This document shows, one piece after another, positions 44,330-46,485 of a stretch of DNA of 46,485 nucleotides (positions are counted from its first letter, which is position 1; every line of letters starts with the position of its first letter). Origin of the DNA: Mesorhizobium sp. L2C084A000 (lineage in GTDB: Bacteria; Pseudomonadota; Alphaproteobacteria; Rhizobiales; Rhizobiaceae); NCBI RefSeq assembly GCF_000502875.1, contig NZ_AYWX01000002.1:663043-709527 (forward strand), in the 5' to 3' direction. The notes under the pieces are model-generated. The model was not told where the DNA came from and did not search any database. It worked only from the letters and a program-made list of their open reading frames with translations. Made by a program: the position numbers and the translations under genes.

Positions 44330-45361
44330 ATGAAGACTGTTTTCTCCCCCCTGCACGCCGGCCATGCCGGCCAAATGGAACTGGTCACATCGGCCATCGT
44401 GCCGGGCTTCGAAAAGCCATCCAGGGCCGAATTCATCAAGGCACAGGTCGAAAGCGAGAAACTGGGTCCCATCATCGCGCCGCACGAACATGACCTCGCC
44501 GCCGCCAAGCGTATCCACAAATCAGACTATATCGACTTCCTCCCGACGGTCTGGCCGCAATGGCTGGAAGCAGGCCTCACGGGCACGGCGATGCCCTTCA
44601 CCTGGCCGACGCGCGGCCTGCGCGGCGACGTGCCGCCAAAGCGCGTCGACGCGCTGCTGGGCTATTATTCCTTCGATGCCGGCGCCACCTTCGTCGAAGG
44701 TACCTGGGCGGCGATCAAGTCTTCCTACGATGTGGCGCTGTCCGCCGCCGGCCTGGTCAAAGGCGGCGAGGCTTCCGCCTTCGCGCTCTGCCGTCCGCCC
44801 GGCCACCATGCCGGGGCCGGCTTCATGGGCGGCTATTGCTACATCAACAACGCCGCCGTCGCCGCGCAATGGTTCCGCGACCAGGGCGCCAAACGCATCT
44901 CGATCCTCGATGTCGATTATCACCACGGCAACGGCACGCAGGAGATCTTCTACGACCGTGCCGACGTCCAGGTGCTCAATCTGCATGGCGATCCGATGGT
45001 CGAGTACCCGTTCTTCCTCGGCCATGCCGACGAACGCGGAGAAGGCGAAGGCGAAGGCTTCAACATCAACTATCCAATGCCCTTCGGCACCGACTGGGAT
45101 GCATGGAACGCCTCGCTCGAGGATGCCTGCGCCAGGCTCACCGCTTATGCACCGGATGTCGTCATCGTCTCTCTGGGTGTCGATACGTTCGAGAAGGACC
45201 CGATCAGCCAATTCAAGCTGAAGACATCGGATTATCCCAAGATCGGCCGCCGCATCGCCAGGCTCGGCCTGCCGACGCTGTTCGTCATGGAAGGCGGCTA
45301 TGCCGTCGAGGAGATCGGCATCAACGCGGTCGGCGTGCTGACCGGGTTCGAGGATCGGTAA
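44330..45361 (+). CDS. Acetylpolyamine amidohydrolase (histone-deacetylase fold)
   Basis: Zinc deacetylase that removes acetyl groups from acetylpolyamines; 343 residues from ATG 44330, preceded by GAGAGGA. The catalytic layout is complete: H159-H160 (RPPGHHAG), zinc ligands D196-x-H198 (LDVDYHHG) and D285 (SLGVDTFEKD), and Tyr324 (MEGGYAVEE). These positions differ by about one residue from those of the known Mycoplana acetylpolyamine amidohydrolase, as far as I recall. The insertion FTWPTRGLRGDVPPKRVDAL before GYYSFDAG is the dimerising loop typical of that enzyme, which narrows the pocket for slim polyamine substrates. It follows a TetR gene in one operon and lies ~2.8 kb from a polyamine-type ABC operon. 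Likely converts imported or stored acetylpolyamines to free ones. Confidence 0.92.
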   Translation: MKTVFSPLHAGHAGQMELVTSAIVPGFEKPSRAEFIKAQVESEKLGPIIAPHEHDLAAAKRIHKSDYIDFLPTVWPQWLEAGLTGTAMPFTWPTRGLRGDVPPKRVDALLGYYSFDAGATFVEGTWAAIKSSYDVALSAAGLVKGGEASAFALCRPPGHHAGAGFMGGYCYINNAAVAAQWFRDQGAKRISILDVDYHHGNGTQEIFYDRADVQVLNLHGDPMVEYPFFLGHADERGEGEGEGFNINYPMPFGTDWDAWNASLEDACARLTAYAPDVVIVSLGVDTFEKDPISQFKLKTSDYPKIGRRIARLGLPTLFVMEGGYAVEEIGINAVGVLTGFEDR

Positions 45362-45410
45362 ATGCCTATCGTCCAGGAGCATCTAGCGATTTTGGGACAA
45401 CGACAGGCAT
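45362..45410. repeat. Dispersed intergenic palindrome, copy 2
   Basis: ATGCCT (45362-45367) faces AGGCAT (45405-45410); the inner part contains the core TTTTGGGACAACGACA (45390-45405), identical to that at 19524-19539. The left arm has diverged (TATCGTCC). It begins at the stop codon of the acetylpolyamine amidohydrolase gene and might act as an mRNA 3' hairpin. Confidence 0.55.
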
Positions 45411-45910
45411 AAGCAAAGGACCACCGGGACCGGGCGGCAACATCGCCCGGCTCCCACTATCGGGCCAAGGCACCAGCCTTCGGCACAGCAACCGGCGCGC
45501 CCGTCTGTCAATGCTCCCGAGCCCGGCGAAATCGACCTGCCGCCGAGATGGCCGGCGAAGATTTTCGCGTCCCGGTCTTCTGTCCGAGGCGCGAAAACCG
45601 AGCTCTGAGTCGCACCTGAGTCCACCGGATTCGATTTTGTCAAATCGCGTTTGATGTCAGATTCAACTGCGGGTAGATTAGACCCGAATCAGCCGGTCCT
45701 TGGGGGGCGCGGCGACCACCCAAAGTCTCTTGTTCCGGAGCTTTTCCGGCACCAGACGCGGACGGCTTCGCGTTCCCTGAATGGATTCGGATCTGGTTGG
45801 TGCAGCCCTGCGCCACGCGTGTGTCTTCGTCAAAGTAATGCGTATTCGGGTTCGGCGGCTGGCTTCCAGCATCCGGACAGCAGAAACGATTCCGGCCAAA
45901 AGCAACAAGA
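45411..45910. other. 500-bp gap without a convincing gene
   Basis: Several short open frames on both strands, none with a good start or protein-like composition. A short inverted repeat TCAAA-TCGCG-TTTGA lies at 45640-45654. It probably holds the promoter of the LuxR-type gene. Confidence 0.45.
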
Positions 45911-46485
45911 ATGAGCAGTCCCGCCGCACTTCTTCAATCCGACACATTGGGCTCGCGCCTGACGTCGCGCGGCGATCTCACCAGTTTTTTCATGCAACTG
46001 ACCGCCGAGATCGGCGCCGACAGCTACATGTTGGTCGCCATCGTCCACGACCAGGACCGCAACGATGCGCGCATCGTCTCCTCCAACTGGATTTTCGATG
46101 CCATCGAGCTGATCGGCAAGCGGCTGATCGCCGGGCTCGCGCAAGGCGCGCTCACCGTCGCGCCAGGTATCCGTCCACAGCCGCTGGTGGCATCCCGGGC
46201 ACCAGAAACAGACGGATTGATCACCGGCGAGGAAGCCCGCCTTCTCGACGTGCTCGGCCATGCCGAAATCTATTCGCTGCGCCTCAATGTCGGTCGCCAG
46301 CGCCTGTTCGCCCTGTTCTCTGCGGCGACCGCCGGCAGCATCGACCAGCCGGCGCTGATGCGGGCGCAGCTGAAATGCTGCTACGCGCTCTCGCACATCC
46401 CGCAACTGATTGCCGCTGCCGCCATGCAGGATCCGTTGTCGGATCGCGAGCGCGAATGCCTGTTTTGGGTTTCCGAAGGCAAGAC
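45911..46485 (+). CDS. LuxR-family regulator, partial (cut by window edge)
   Basis: 191 codons of a plus-strand frame open to the window end, starting at ATG 45911 (weak AAGA upstream; no stronger start seen). The N-terminal ~170 residues form a sensor-like region (LTSFFMQLTAEIGADSYMLV, EIYSLRLNVGRQRLFALF, LMRAQLKCCYALSHIPQLIA) that resembles, in length and layout, the autoinducer-binding/GAF-like half of LuxR proteins. The sequence then enters the LuxR helix-turn-helix with DPLSDRERECLFWVSEGKT, the usual first helix (LTxREREVLxWxAxGKT). Whether it senses an acyl-homoserine lactone cannot be judged; no luxI-like gene is in view. Confidence 0.8.
   Translation, partial: MSSPAALLQSDTLGSRLTSRGDLTSFFMQLTAEIGADSYMLVAIVHDQDRNDARIVSSNWIFDAIELIGKRLIAGLAQGALTVAPGIRPQPLVASRAPETDGLITGEEARLLDVLGHAEIYSLRLNVGRQRLFALFSAATAGSIDQPALMRAQLKCCYALSHIPQLIAAAAMQDPLSDRERECLFWVSEGK

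Noticed and set aside
45651..45914. 87-codon frame before the LuxR-type gene
   Set aside because: No ribosome binding site, unlikely composition and overlap with the LuxR start region.

Overview
The window is about 46.5 kb of GC-rich DNA with few and short intergenic gaps. Gene content points to the Rhizobiales, most likely Mesorhizobium or a close Phyllobacteriaceae relative. The signs are an ECF42-type sigma factor with a DGPF partner, a three-gene transglutaminase/ATP-grasp operon, a polyamine ABC operon, a glutaryl-CoA dehydrogenase with a divergent LysR gene, and a short intergenic palindrome with core TTTTGGGACAACGACA. This placement rests on family recognition, not on a database search. 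No rRNA, tRNA, insertion sequence, integrase or CRISPR array was seen.

Left part (1-18000), surface adhesion and regulators. At the left edge is the N-terminal part of a YadA-like trimeric autotransporter on the minus strand, running out of the window. It is followed by an AraC-type DNA-binding protein, a decayed second AraC gene, a small conserved-looking ORF, a cardiolipin synthase/phospholipase D, an endonuclease/exonuclease/phosphatase-family protein and a small His/Asp-rich secreted protein. Next comes a two-partner secretion operon: tpsB (POTRA plus barrel) and, 4 bp downstream, a 2228-residue tpsA adhesin with eleven MBG repeats. Its only two cysteines lie at the extreme C-terminus. 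Just past the tpsA stop is a fossil copy of an MBG unit plus tail. Divergent from the operon are two tandem paralogous proteins of unknown family with a C-terminal helix-turn-helix.

Middle part (18000-35100), metabolic and information genes. An ALDH7-type semialdehyde dehydrogenase is followed by the DGPF/ECF42 pair, a topoisomerase IB and a family 2 glycosyltransferase. Then comes the tight operon DUF2126 transglutaminase, circularly permuted ATP-grasp/alpha-E fusion, second transglutaminase. This is a widespread predicted peptide-ligation system whose product is, to my knowledge, unknown. gcdH and a divergent LysR gene, then tex, close this part. The ALDH7 enzyme and gcdH would both fit lysine/2-aminoadipate/glutarate catabolism, although they are not adjacent.

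Right part (35200-46485), polyamine and amide chemistry. Two paralogous NylB-like serine hydrolases lie beside a four-gene polyamine-type ABC operon (ATPase, two permeases, binding protein) that ends in a strong terminator. A YtcJ-type metal amidohydrolase follows. Divergent from it, a TetR regulator and an acetylpolyamine amidohydrolase form a two-gene operon. Together these suggest uptake and deacetylation of (acetyl)polyamines under TetR control. A LuxR-type regulator is cut by the right edge.

Many long open frames antisense to these genes are by-products of high GC and repeat structure and were left out.
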